In this document: positions 15,743-21,854 of the stretch, piece by piece
Position numbering within the stretch: the stretch's first letter is position 1
How the letters are laid out: each line of letters opens with the position of its first letter
Origin: Clostridia bacterium
Lineage (GTDB): Bacteria; Bacillota; Clostridia; UMGS1883
DNA length: 37,420 nucleotides
NCBI GenBank assembly: GCA_017414645.1
Contig: JAFQLL010000024.1
Coordinates: 1 to 37,420 of the forward strand
Direction of reading: 5' to 3'
Position numbers and translations under genes: made by a program
The notes under the pieces: generated by a model
What the model was told of the DNA's origin: nothing
What the model saw: only the letters and a program-made list of their open reading frames with translations
Database searches by the model: none

Positions 15743-16397
15743 ATGAAAAAAATATTGTCTTTTGTTATAGCAAGTACATTAATTCTTTCCTGTGCATTGT
15801 TTTACAACTTAAAAACAGCCGATGCACTTTCACGCCTTGGCTCAACAGGCAGTGAGGTTACAAAAATTCAGACCAGACTCAAAAAATGGGGCTACTACAA
15901 AGGTGCGGTGGATGGTAAATTCGGTGCGCAAACTCAGAAGGCTGTTAAACAGTTCCAGAAAAAATAACGGTCTTACAGCCGACGGCATTGCAGGTAGTGC
16001 AACCCTTAAGGCTATGGGCATTTCTTCCTCGGGCACGTCCGCCTCAAATAACGATGTTTATCTTCTTGCAAGGGCAATAAACGGCGAGGCGCGTGGTGAG
16101 CCTTATTCCGGACAGGTTGCCGTAGGGGCAGTTATTTTAAACCGCGTTAAGCACCCGTCCTTCCCGAACAGCGTTGCAGGGGTAATTTATCAGCCCGGGG
16201 CATTCACCGCCGTTGACGACGGGCAGATCGATGCGGCAATGACCTCCTCCTGCGAGCGTGCCGCCCGGGATGCACTTAACGGCTGGGACCCAACAGGTGG
16301 TGCAATTTATTACTACAACCCCGTTACCGCAACAAACAAGTGGATACGCTCAAGACCTATTATTGTTACCATAGGCAAACATGTATTTTGTTCGTGA
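15743..16397 (+). pseudogene. sleB: SleB-like spore cortex-lytic enzyme, frameshifted
   Basis: Two frames together encode a SleB-type cell-wall hydrolase. The first (15743-15967) has a signal peptide ending near ADA and the first part of a peptidoglycan-binding domain (TGSEVTKIQTRLKKWGYYKG). The second continues it with NNGLTADGIAGSATLKAMG and then the Hydrolase_2 domain: LLARAINGEARGEPYSGQVAVGAVILNRV to the end. They are out of phase at a run of six A bases (15959-15964). Removing one A joins them as QKNNGL and gives about 217 residues, normal for SleB, which cuts cortex peptidoglycan during germination. The last codons lie inside a palindrome at 16383-16410. Either the gene is broken or one A is a sequence error. 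Confidence 0.85.
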
Positions 16398-16623
16398 ACG
16401 AACAAAATACAATGAAATACCTTCGGTATGAAATGGCTACGCCATGAAATGAAACCTGCGGTTTCATGAAATACACTGCGTGCATTGCGGTGGATTTGCA
16501 CCCGGGGGGAGCAAATCTTTTGATTTAATAATATAAAACGAAAAATCTTTGATTTTTCTACAATATGAATAAAAGGTTCATATCATGTCGCAAGATGTAT
16601 CATTCATCATGCACGTTGTGCAT
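16383..16623. repeat. Chain of about eight small hairpins with constant linkers
   Basis: A perfect 13-bp palindrome (16383-16410) is followed by stems with three-base loops: ATACC-TTC-GGTAT (16417-16429), ATGGC-TAC-GCCAT (16433-16445), ATGAAACC-TGC-GGTTTCAT (16449-16467) and ATACAC-TGC-GTGCAT (16471-16485, one mismatch). Each is separated by GAA. Further stems lie at 16493-16517, 16541-16557, 16563-16583 and 16609-16623; in this part the linkers read TCAT, the complement of ATGA. The loops of the first four are T-N-C between C and G. This fills most of the 314-base gap between sleB and the DUF1292 gene. No protein is encoded. Confidence 0.75.
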
Positions 16624-16647
16624 ATCATTTGTTGTATGTGTTGTGGG

Positions 16648-16676
16648 TTGACATTTGGAAAAACTTTATATATAAT
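16648..16676 (+). promoter_or_regulatory. Consensus sigma-A promoter of the DUF1292 gene
   Basis: A perfect TTGACA (16648-16653), 17 bases, and a perfect TATAAT (16671-16676). This is the strongest promoter sequence I found in the window and lies 36 bases before the DUF1292 ATG. Confidence 0.85.
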
Positions 16677-16711
16677 TGTTCCATCACAATTATGTTAAAG
16701 GAGTTAGAAAA

Positions 16712-17008
16712 ATGGCAGATATCAACAATGAAGATATGAACATGGAAGAATATGAACCCGAGATGGTTTCTCTCTACGACGAAGACGGCGACGAAATTCA
16801 GCTTGAGCTTCTTGACGTTATAGACTACGAAGGCGAAAGCTATGCTGTAATGCTTCCTCCCGATGACAACGAAGTGGTTATCATGCTTTTAGAAGAATTG
16901 AACGATGAGGAAGACGTTTATGCTCCCGTTGATGACGACGACACACTTACAGCAGTATTCGAAGCATTCAAGGAAAAGTATAAGGACGAATTCAATTTTG
17001 AAGACTAA
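16712..17008 (+). CDS. DUF1292 domain protein
   Basis: A 98-residue, very acidic protein of the DUF1292 family (YrzB-like). The recognisable core is VSLYDEDGDEIQLELLDVIDYEGESYAVMLP (about 20-50), ending in AVFEAFKEKYKDEF. The family is widespread in Firmicutes, usually near alaS or mltG, and its function is unknown. The frame begins further upstream, but the ATG at 16712 follows AAAGGAG with eight bases of spacing. It is a single-gene unit with a consensus promoter and its own terminator, so it should be strongly expressed. Confidence 0.92.
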   Translation: MADINNEDMNMEEYEPEMVSLYDEDGDEIQLELLDVIDYEGESYAVMLPPDDNEVVIMLLEELNDEEDVYAPVDDDDTLTAVFEAFKEKYKDEFNFED

Positions 17009-17037
17009 AAAAATGACACCGAAAGGTGTCATTTTTT
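17007..17037 (+). terminator. Intrinsic terminator after the DUF1292 gene
   Basis: ATGACACC-GAAA-GGTGTCAT stem with a GNRA loop, A-run before and T6 after, starting in the stop codon. Confidence 0.9.
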
Positions 17038-17050
17038 ATCTTTAAAATTG

Positions 17051-17086
17051 AAAGTGCAGAATGCAGAGTGCAAAGTGCAGAATTAA
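17051..17086. repeat. Short TGCAGA-type intergenic repeat, copy 1
   Basis: Internal near-repeats AGTGCAGA-ATGCAGAGTGCAAAGTGCAGAATTAA. The reverse-complement version, with small changes, is at 21808-21844. Both lie in the gap just after a terminator. Such TGCAGAATTAA strings look like a dispersed genomic repeat. Confidence 0.6.
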
Positions 17087-17121
17087 GGAAGGGATTTGCG
17101 AAAGCAATTCCCTTTTGATAG

Positions 17122-17889
17122 TTATTTATATAATGCAAGATCGGTAAGAGCAATGTAAGAATAACTCCCCGTAGTGAATTTGATAGTAAGCTGGTTGACA
17201 CCACGGACATCTATATCAACATTAAATGGCATAGAGCTGGTCACGCCTGTAGCCTTATATAAAAGTTCTTCATCGCCATAGAACCATACGTTTGTCATAC
17301 TGGTGCCGCAGTTGTTTTTTTCGCCCCATGTGGTGATATCAAATTCTTTGGGGAGAACAATTTTACCTTTTAATTTATCATACTGACTATTAAGAGGATA
17401 ATCGATTATAATTTGTGCTTTATCTTCGTCATCCTTAACAGCGTTACTCCAATGTGTATATAACAATAAACCGTTTGTATAAATGTTTTTATTAAAATCA
17501 GTTATAGTGCCATTTATAATGGAAAAATCGTTATTGTTATCGCCTTCCTGATAATTATTATACTGTATTTTATGCAAATAATTATCGGGTTTTGTTTCGT
17601 CCTTTTTACCTATGTATACACTTGCGGTTGCGCCGTCCCATTCAACATCTTTGTCGAATGCATTGGCAATTGCGCGCACGGGAAGATATGTTGTGCCATT
17701 CATTATAAAAGGTTCAACTGTATTACCTACAGCATCCTTTGGCACGATTTCTGCACCATCAATAAAAATTTTAATGTTGTTGTAGAAAACTTCCACATTC
17801 TCACTCATTTCCTTTGCACCGGCAATACCGCCGACACTTATAACCCCTATGAGTAGAACGGCAATAAGTCCTTGTAGTCTTTTTTTCAT
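17122..17889 (-). CDS. Exported stalk-domain protein with C-terminal NPCBM domain
   Basis: A 255-residue exported protein. It has a signal peptide (1 to about 25, GGIAGA), then a copper amine oxidase N-terminal-type stalk domain (about 36-92) with PFIMNGTTYLPVRAIANAFDKDVEWD, the most characteristic stretch. Residues about 105-255 look like an NPCBM carbohydrate-binding module, ending in YSYIALTDLALYK. No catalytic residues are seen, so it is likely a cell-surface binding or structural protein. AGGAGGT precedes the ATG. It diverges from a small HTH regulator, and the shared gap has repeated AACTCAA half-sites, suggesting that the regulator controls it. Confidence 0.87.
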   Translation of the reverse strand: MKKRLQGLIAVLLIGVISVGGIAGAKEMSENVEVFYNNIKIFIDGAEIVPKDAVGNTVEPFIMNGTTYLPVRAIANAFDKDVEWDGATASVYIGKKDETKPDNYLHKIQYNNYQEGDNNNDFSIINGTITDFNKNIYTNGLLLYTHWSNAVKDDEDKAQIIIDYPLNSQYDKLKGKIVLPKEFDITTWGEKNNCGTSMTNVWFYGDEELLYKATGVTSSMPFNVDIDVRGVNQLTIKFTTGSYSYIALTDLALYK

Positions 17890-17931
17890 ATTATTACCTC
17901 CTGAAATTTAGTATATATTGTGCTGCACAGT

Positions 17932-17991
17932 TTGAGTTTAACATAAGAAAAAGCAAAAGTCAACTCAATTGAGGTAATTATTTCAACTCAA
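17932..17991. promoter_or_regulatory. Divergent promoter/operator with AACTCAA repeats
   Basis: For the minus strand, TTGACT (17958-17963) and TAAACT (17935-17940) are 17 bases apart and should drive the stalk-domain gene. The perfect palindrome CTCAATTGAG (17964-17973) abuts the -35 element. TTGAGTTTAA (17932-17941) overlaps the -10 region and another AACTCAAAA starts at 17985. The placement fits binding by the adjacent HTH protein. I found no convincing promoter for the HTH gene itself. Confidence 0.55.
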
Positions 17992-18035
17992 AAGCGGTAA
18001 AGTATTATTATCTTTTATTGTAGGAGGTAGTAATA

Positions 18036-18278
18036 TTGAACATCGGTGAAGCGGTAAAATTAAGGATAATTGAGTTGTGCAAAGATAAAAAAATAACCGT
18101 AAACAAGCTTGCTACAATAAGTGGGCTTACACAGTCTACTTTAAGCAATATTATAAGTGGAAGAAATAACAGCACTACCATATCTACCATAAAGAAAATC
18201 TGTGACGGACTGGAAATTACAATTGAAGATTTTTTCCATTCTGACTTGTTCAAAAATTTAGAACAGGAAATAAAATAG
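18036..18278 (+). CDS. Small HTH transcriptional regulator (XRE/Cro type)
   Basis: An 80-residue protein that is almost entirely one Cro/C1-type helix-turn-helix domain. The recognition region is ITVNKLATISGLTQSTLSNIISGRNNSTTISTIKKICDGLEITIEDFF (about 21-68), a standard XRE pattern. It starts with TTG, seven bases after a perfect AGGAGGT; no ATG in frame is near. It has no effector or metal-binding domain, so signals would have to act through dimerisation or other proteins. It diverges from the stalk-domain surface gene and probably binds the AACTCAA sites between them. Confidence 0.9.
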   Translation: MNIGEAVKLRIIELCKDKKITVNKLATISGLTQSTLSNIISGRNNSTTISTIKKICDGLEITIEDFFHSDLFKNLEQEIK

Positions 18279-18311
18279 CAACCGTTTGCGACTAAACGGT
18301 TGCTGTTTTTT
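18277..18311. terminator. Bidirectional terminator containing both stop codons
   Basis: An 11-bp stem (18277-18287 with 18294-18304) built on AGCAACCGTTT, followed by a T-run. The HTH stop codon ends at the 5' edge of the stem and the stop codon of the convergent RNase M5 gene lies in the loop region, so the two genes share one terminator with no spare DNA. Confidence 0.85.
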
Positions 18312-18876
18312 TGCAGAATTCAAAAAATTCTTCTCTTGTGTATGCAGAATTTAAAATTTCCAGAAGGGAGTTGGTGCTTAAGCGTGAGGGGAGAGAAAGC
18401 TCCTTTATAAGAGCCTGCCTGAGGTGGCTGCTGCCTTCCTGACCGGATAGGCCTAAGGCATAAAGGTCAGCTTTTGTAATTGGTGGTCCCTTTGGCTCAA
18501 CGCATTTTGCCTCTGCTTCCTTTAAAAGCTCAGTTAAGGTTTCCTCACTAATGCCTTCAACACCCAAAAGCCCTTCCTTTGAGGGCTTGTCCTTGCGTTT
18601 TTCCTTGCCCTTAATGTCGGGAATGTAAATATTTTTAATAAATTCCTGAGGGATAAAGCTTTTTAAATGACTTCTTATGACAAAGCCTGCACGGTCAGAG
18701 TCGGTCAAAATAATAAGCCCCTGCCTTTGGGCAAGGGCTTTTAAAAATTCTCTCTTGTCTTTGTCTTTAAAGATGCGGAAACCGTCGGTTGTAATAATTA
18801 AGGCATCGCACACCTTGCTAAGCTGCATTTTATCATACTTACCCTCAACAATAACAGCTTCTTTAATTTTTATCAT
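18292..18876 (-). CDS. rnmV: Ribonuclease M5 (Toprim and DUF4093 domains)
   Basis: A 194-residue RNase M5, which matures the ends of 5S rRNA. The Toprim domain is in the first half: AVIVEGKYDKMQL with the catalytic Glu (about 11) and LIILTDSDRAGFVIRSHL with the DxD acidic pair. The rest, from about 110, is the DUF4093 region that usually follows it in this family. The start overlaps the hpf stop as ATGA and has no ribosome binding site of its own, so translation is probably coupled to hpf. Location next to hpf, and not beside ksgA or tatD, is different from Bacillus. Confidence 0.87.
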   Translation of the reverse strand: MIKIKEAVIVEGKYDKMQLSKVCDALIITTDGFRIFKDKDKREFLKALAQRQGLIILTDSDRAGFVIRSHLKSFIPQEFIKNIYIPDIKGKEKRKDKPSKEGLLGVEGISEETLTELLKEAEAKCVEPKGPPITKADLYALGLSGQEGSSHLRQALIKELSLPSRLSTNSLLEILNSAYTREEFFEFCKKTATV

Positions 18877-19397
18877 AATCTTGTTTCGATAAGACCGTAA
18901 TTACCGTCCTTTCTCTTGTATACAATATCGGTGGAATCTGTTTCCGCATTCAGGAAAATGAAAAATTCATGACCTAAAAGATTCATCTGCAAAATTGCTT
19001 CCTCTGCGCTCATGGGCTTTAAGGAATAGGTCTTTGTGCGGATAATGTTAAATTCCTTCTCTTCTTCAATTGGTGCATCTTCCACAATGGGAACCAGAGC
19101 TTCGCGCCTGAGGTTTTTCTCGAGCCTTGTTTTGTTGCGCCTTATCTGGCGGTCAATGGCAATTTCAGCCTTGTCCACAGCATCAAGAATGTCTTCGTTG
19201 CGTTCTTCCGCACGGTACACAAGACCGTTTGCAAAAATTGTTACTTCAACTATTTTATCGTTTTTCTGAGAGGAAACTGTAACAGTTGCCTCTGCATCAT
19301 CATTGAAAAATTTAGCAAGCTTACCAATTTTCTTTTCAATCATGCCTTTGTCGATTTCGTTAACAAATGTCTTTCTGGTTGTGATAGTAATCTTCAT
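18873..19397 (-). CDS. hpf: Long-form ribosome hibernation promoting factor
   Basis: A 174-residue long HPF. The N-terminal domain (about 1-100, MKITITTRKTFVNEIDKGMIEKKIGKL) binds the 30S decoding region. The C-terminal domain (about 118-174: IIRTKTYSLKPMSAEEAILQMNLLGHEFFIFLNAETD) drives dimerisation of 70S into inactive 100S particles. Both are intact, so 100S formation in stationary phase is expected. AAGGAGG precedes the ATG. It has its own promoter at 19446-19474 and is followed by the coupled RNase M5 gene. Confidence 0.96.
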   Translation of the reverse strand: MKITITTRKTFVNEIDKGMIEKKIGKLAKFFNDDAEATVTVSSQKNDKIVEVTIFANGLVYRAEERNEDILDAVDKAEIAIDRQIRRNKTRLEKNLRREALVPIVEDAPIEEEKEFNIIRTKTYSLKPMSAEEAILQMNLLGHEFFIFLNAETDSTDIVYKRKDGNYGLIETRL

Positions 19398-19445
19398 ACA
19401 GTAGCCTCCTTGTGTCGTTTAAGAAAGTAATCTTTCTTTGTATAT

Positions 19446-19474
19446 ATTATACAATCATTTAAGCTTGTACGCAA
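19446..19474 (-). promoter_or_regulatory. Predicted sigma-A promoter of hpf-rnmV
   Basis: On the minus strand TTGCGT (19469-19474), 17 bases, TATAAT (19446-19451). The leader contains a small GAAAG-ATTA-CTTTC stem before the ribosome binding site. Confidence 0.7.
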
Positions 19475-19573
19475 TAGTTTATTGTGAAATTTAACAAAAA
19501 TGAAATATATGAAAAAAATGTAAACAATGAACAAATGTGCAAAATAATTGCATAAAACATCAACATTTTTGTA

Positions 19574-19602
19574 TTTACAATGAAAGCGTGATGTGATAAA
19601 AT
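19574..19602 (+). promoter_or_regulatory. Predicted promoter of the solute-binding lipoprotein gene
   Basis: TTTACA (19574-19579), 17 bases, TAAAAT (19597-19602), 37 bases before the ATG at 19640. The region 19475-19573 is A/T-rich and shows nothing else I recognise. Confidence 0.55.
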
Positions 19603-19639
19603 TACCATTGGATAAGAAAATTCCGAAAGGATGGAGAAA

Positions 19640-21763
19640 ATGAAAAAACGCATAATTTCAGCTGTGCTTATGAGTATTATGGCAATAGGACTAATGACAG
19701 GCTGTGCAAACAATGAAGAAGTTGCTACAGACGCTGTTGTAGATACTATTTACATAGGGCACCACTATATTCCGGAAATTGACCCTAACTACAAGGACCC
19801 TATTACGGGTGAGTATACTGTAGCACCTGACAAGAGACTGGCGGGGGTTAAGGCACTCAACACTGTAAAAGAAAACCTGGGTGTTGACATTAAGTGGAAG
19901 GCGTGGATAAACGGCGCAACAAGAGACTGTCTGCAGACAGTTCTTGCAGGTGATCCCTTTGCGCACATGGCAGTTTTGTCGGGCTCTGCCCAGGCAACGG
20001 TTCTCACACAGAACGTTTTGCAACCATTGGACCCTTATCTTGACGTGTTTGAGCACCCGGACGCTGAGTGGATTGTAATGCCTGAGGTTTTCGGTCACCA
20101 CTACTTTATGGAGCGTGACCTTATCTACGTTACAGACTGGCCCATGGTTTTCAACATTAACCTTATTGAAGCCGTTCCCGAATTGAAGGACGAAAACGGC
20201 AACACAATTTTCCCTTACGACTTGTATCGCGAAGGCAAGTGGACATGGAGCGTGTTTGAAGATTATTTAGGCAAAATTCAGCGCTACTACTCCGGTAAGA
20301 AGGGTGTAGCCGGTAATGAAATAGTGCCCTTTAATACAAACTATATTTATGCAATTCAGATGGCGCTTCACTCGAATGGTGCCGCTATTTATGATGGTAA
20401 CGCATTAAACGTAGATACACCCGAGGCTATTGAAGCGGCTGAGCATCTTGACTCGCTTATAACAAAGGGCCTCGTAAGCTGCACCGCTGCATCCTTTGGT
20501 CAGACTGCTGCCAACGGCGGTACAGGCATTGACGGCTACTTCCGTAACAGCGAATCTGTATTTACACATATGGCAAGATGGAGAATGGGTGGTGCAAGTA
20601 ACGTGCTTGCAGGCAGAGGCGAAAGCATGGGCATGATTTTCTGGCCTCGTCCCGATGACATTCCCTTTACAGGAGAGGAATACGTTGAGGGTGCTTCTCA
20701 GTACCGCATTTGCAAGCCTGCATGTGATGCCATAGGTCTTCTCCGTGGCTTTGACCACGACGAAAGCAAGCTTGCAGTTCAGGCATATGTGCTTTATACA
20801 GAAGAGCTTTACAAGAACATGGGCAGAACAGAAACAATTGCAGAATATCGCCGTACAATGGCTCCCAGTGAGGCAATTGTGTTCGGTATAGATATTTTCC
20901 ACCCCGAGGTTGGCGACGATAACCTTAAGGTTTTCGAAATGATAGGCGGCCTCACAGCTAACGAGTTCAGTGAAAATATGGGTCTTATGGGCGCTTACTG
21001 TGTTGACATTTTCGGTAACAGTGTTTATGGTGTAGGCGGTTCGCCCAAGTATGCGGCGGCAGTTAAAGCTAAGAAAGCATCTCTTTACAGCCGCATCGAC
21101 AACATAGGTACATCCCTTAAAGCGACCGATGCGCTGGATGCTGTTGCTCCTTCTGTGCAGCTTAAAAACGCAAATGTACCCATTGTGTTCCCTGCAGGCA
21201 CAGATGCATCTGCTATTGACTGGGCTGAATATTTCACAGCAAACGACAACGTTGACGGCACCTACGACATTAAAACAGAAAACGGCAAGCTTCTTGTAAA
21301 GCCTAACCCTGCAATTGAAGAAAGTGAAGAGGGCGAGGAAGAAGCAAAGGTATATGACTTTGAAGAGGGAAGAATGAGTGTTGACATTTCTCTTGTGGAC
21401 TTTAATGCAACAGGTGCTTATACCGACGGTTTGGTTGTAAAGCTCACAGACTCTTACGACAATACAATCGAAAGAAAGTTCTCGGTTTATATTTACGACG
21501 AAAACAACGCTGCACCGCCCACCCTTGTATTAAAGAGCGAATTTGCTCCTTTGGAAAAGGAAATTGACACAGGCAGTGTTAACTGGTTCAACCACTTCTG
21601 CGAAAAGGCAGAGGACGTTAACGGCGTTGACCTTAAGAGCTTTGTTTCAGCTGAAGTAGGCGAGCTGGACGTAACAATTCCCGGCACATACCCTGTTACA
21701 ATTTACGTTGAAGACTTTGTAGGAAACCGCGCAGAACAAAAAATTAACGTTGTAATTGAATAA
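19640..21763 (+). CDS. Extracellular solute-binding lipoprotein with C-terminal Ig-like region
   Basis: A 707-residue lipoprotein. The signal peptide ends in a lipobox (LMTGC, lipid-bearing Cys22). Residues about 35-490 resemble a family 1 sugar-type ABC solute-binding protein; WKAWINGATRDCLQTVLAGDPFAHMAVLSG and the tryptophan-rich KWTWSVFEDYL are typical. Residues about 510-707 look like two Ig-like (DUF5011/Cry22-type) modules, each ending in a SxxxYIYDE or YPVTIYVEDFVGN strand. The start is the ATG after GGATGGAG; the ATG nine bases earlier is too close to the site. No permease or ATPase gene is beside it, so it is either an orphan binding protein or an adhesin-like sugar binder. It ends in a strong terminator. 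Confidence 0.85.
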   Translation: MKKRIISAVLMSIMAIGLMTGCANNEEVATDAVVDTIYIGHHYIPEIDPNYKDPITGEYTVAPDKRLAGVKALNTVKENLGVDIKWKAWINGATRDCLQTVLAGDPFAHMAVLSGSAQATVLTQNVLQPLDPYLDVFEHPDAEWIVMPEVFGHHYFMERDLIYVTDWPMVFNINLIEAVPELKDENGNTIFPYDLYREGKWTWSVFEDYLGKIQRYYSGKKGVAGNEIVPFNTNYIYAIQMALHSNGAAIYDGNALNVDTPEAIEAAEHLDSLITKGLVSCTAASFGQTAANGGTGIDGYFRNSESVFTHMARWRMGGASNVLAGRGESMGMIFWPRPDDIPFTGEEYVEGASQYRICKPACDAIGLLRGFDHDESKLAVQAYVLYTEELYKNMGRTETIAEYRRTMAPSEAIVFGIDIFHPEVGDDNLKVFEMIGGLTANEFSENMGLMGAYCVDIFGNSVYGVGGSPKYAAAVKAKKASLYSRIDNIGTSLKATDALDAVAPSVQLKNANVPIVFPAGTDASAIDWAEYFTANDNVDGTYDIKTENGKLLVKPNPAIEESEEGEEEAKVYDFEEGRMSVDISLVDFNATGAYTDGLVVKLTDSYDNTIERKFSVYIYDENNAAPPTLVLKSEFAPLEKEIDTGSVNWFNHFCEKAEDVNGVDLKSFVSAEVGELDVTIPGTYPVTIYVEDFVGNRAEQKINVVIE

Positions 21764-21766
21764 AAC

Positions 21767-21798
21767 AAAAACGCAAGTTCATTTGAACTTGCGTTTTT
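21767..21798 (+). terminator. Intrinsic terminator after the solute-binding protein gene
   Basis: A perfect 15-bp stem (21767-21781 with 21784-21798, loop TT) built on ACGCAAGTTCA and flanked by an A-run and a T-run, so it could work in both directions. Confidence 0.9.
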
Positions 21799-21807
21799 AT
21801 GTACATT

Positions 21808-21844
21808 TAATTCTGCGTTTTGCATTCTACACTCTGCATTATGC
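21808..21844. repeat. Short TGCAGA-type intergenic repeat, copy 2 (inverted)
   Basis: Reads TTAATTCTGC...ACTCTGCATTATGC, the complement of the kind of repeat at 17051-17086. It lies between the terminator and the convergent ABC transporter stop codon. Confidence 0.6.
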
Positions 21845-21854
21845 TTGATGACAA

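Noticed and set aside
15951..15970. Programmed minus-one ribosomal frameshift in sleB
   Set aside because: The phase change needed is plus one (skipping one base), and the family is not known to use frameshifting. An indel or sequence error in A6 is simpler.
16383..16623. CRISPR array
   Set aside because: The recurring units are only 3-7 bases of linker, the stems between them are self-complementary, and there are no constant repeats of 23-40 bases or cas genes.
20405..20902. 165-residue minus-strand frame in the solute-binding gene
   Set aside because: Cysteine-rich antisense shadow with no ribosome binding site.
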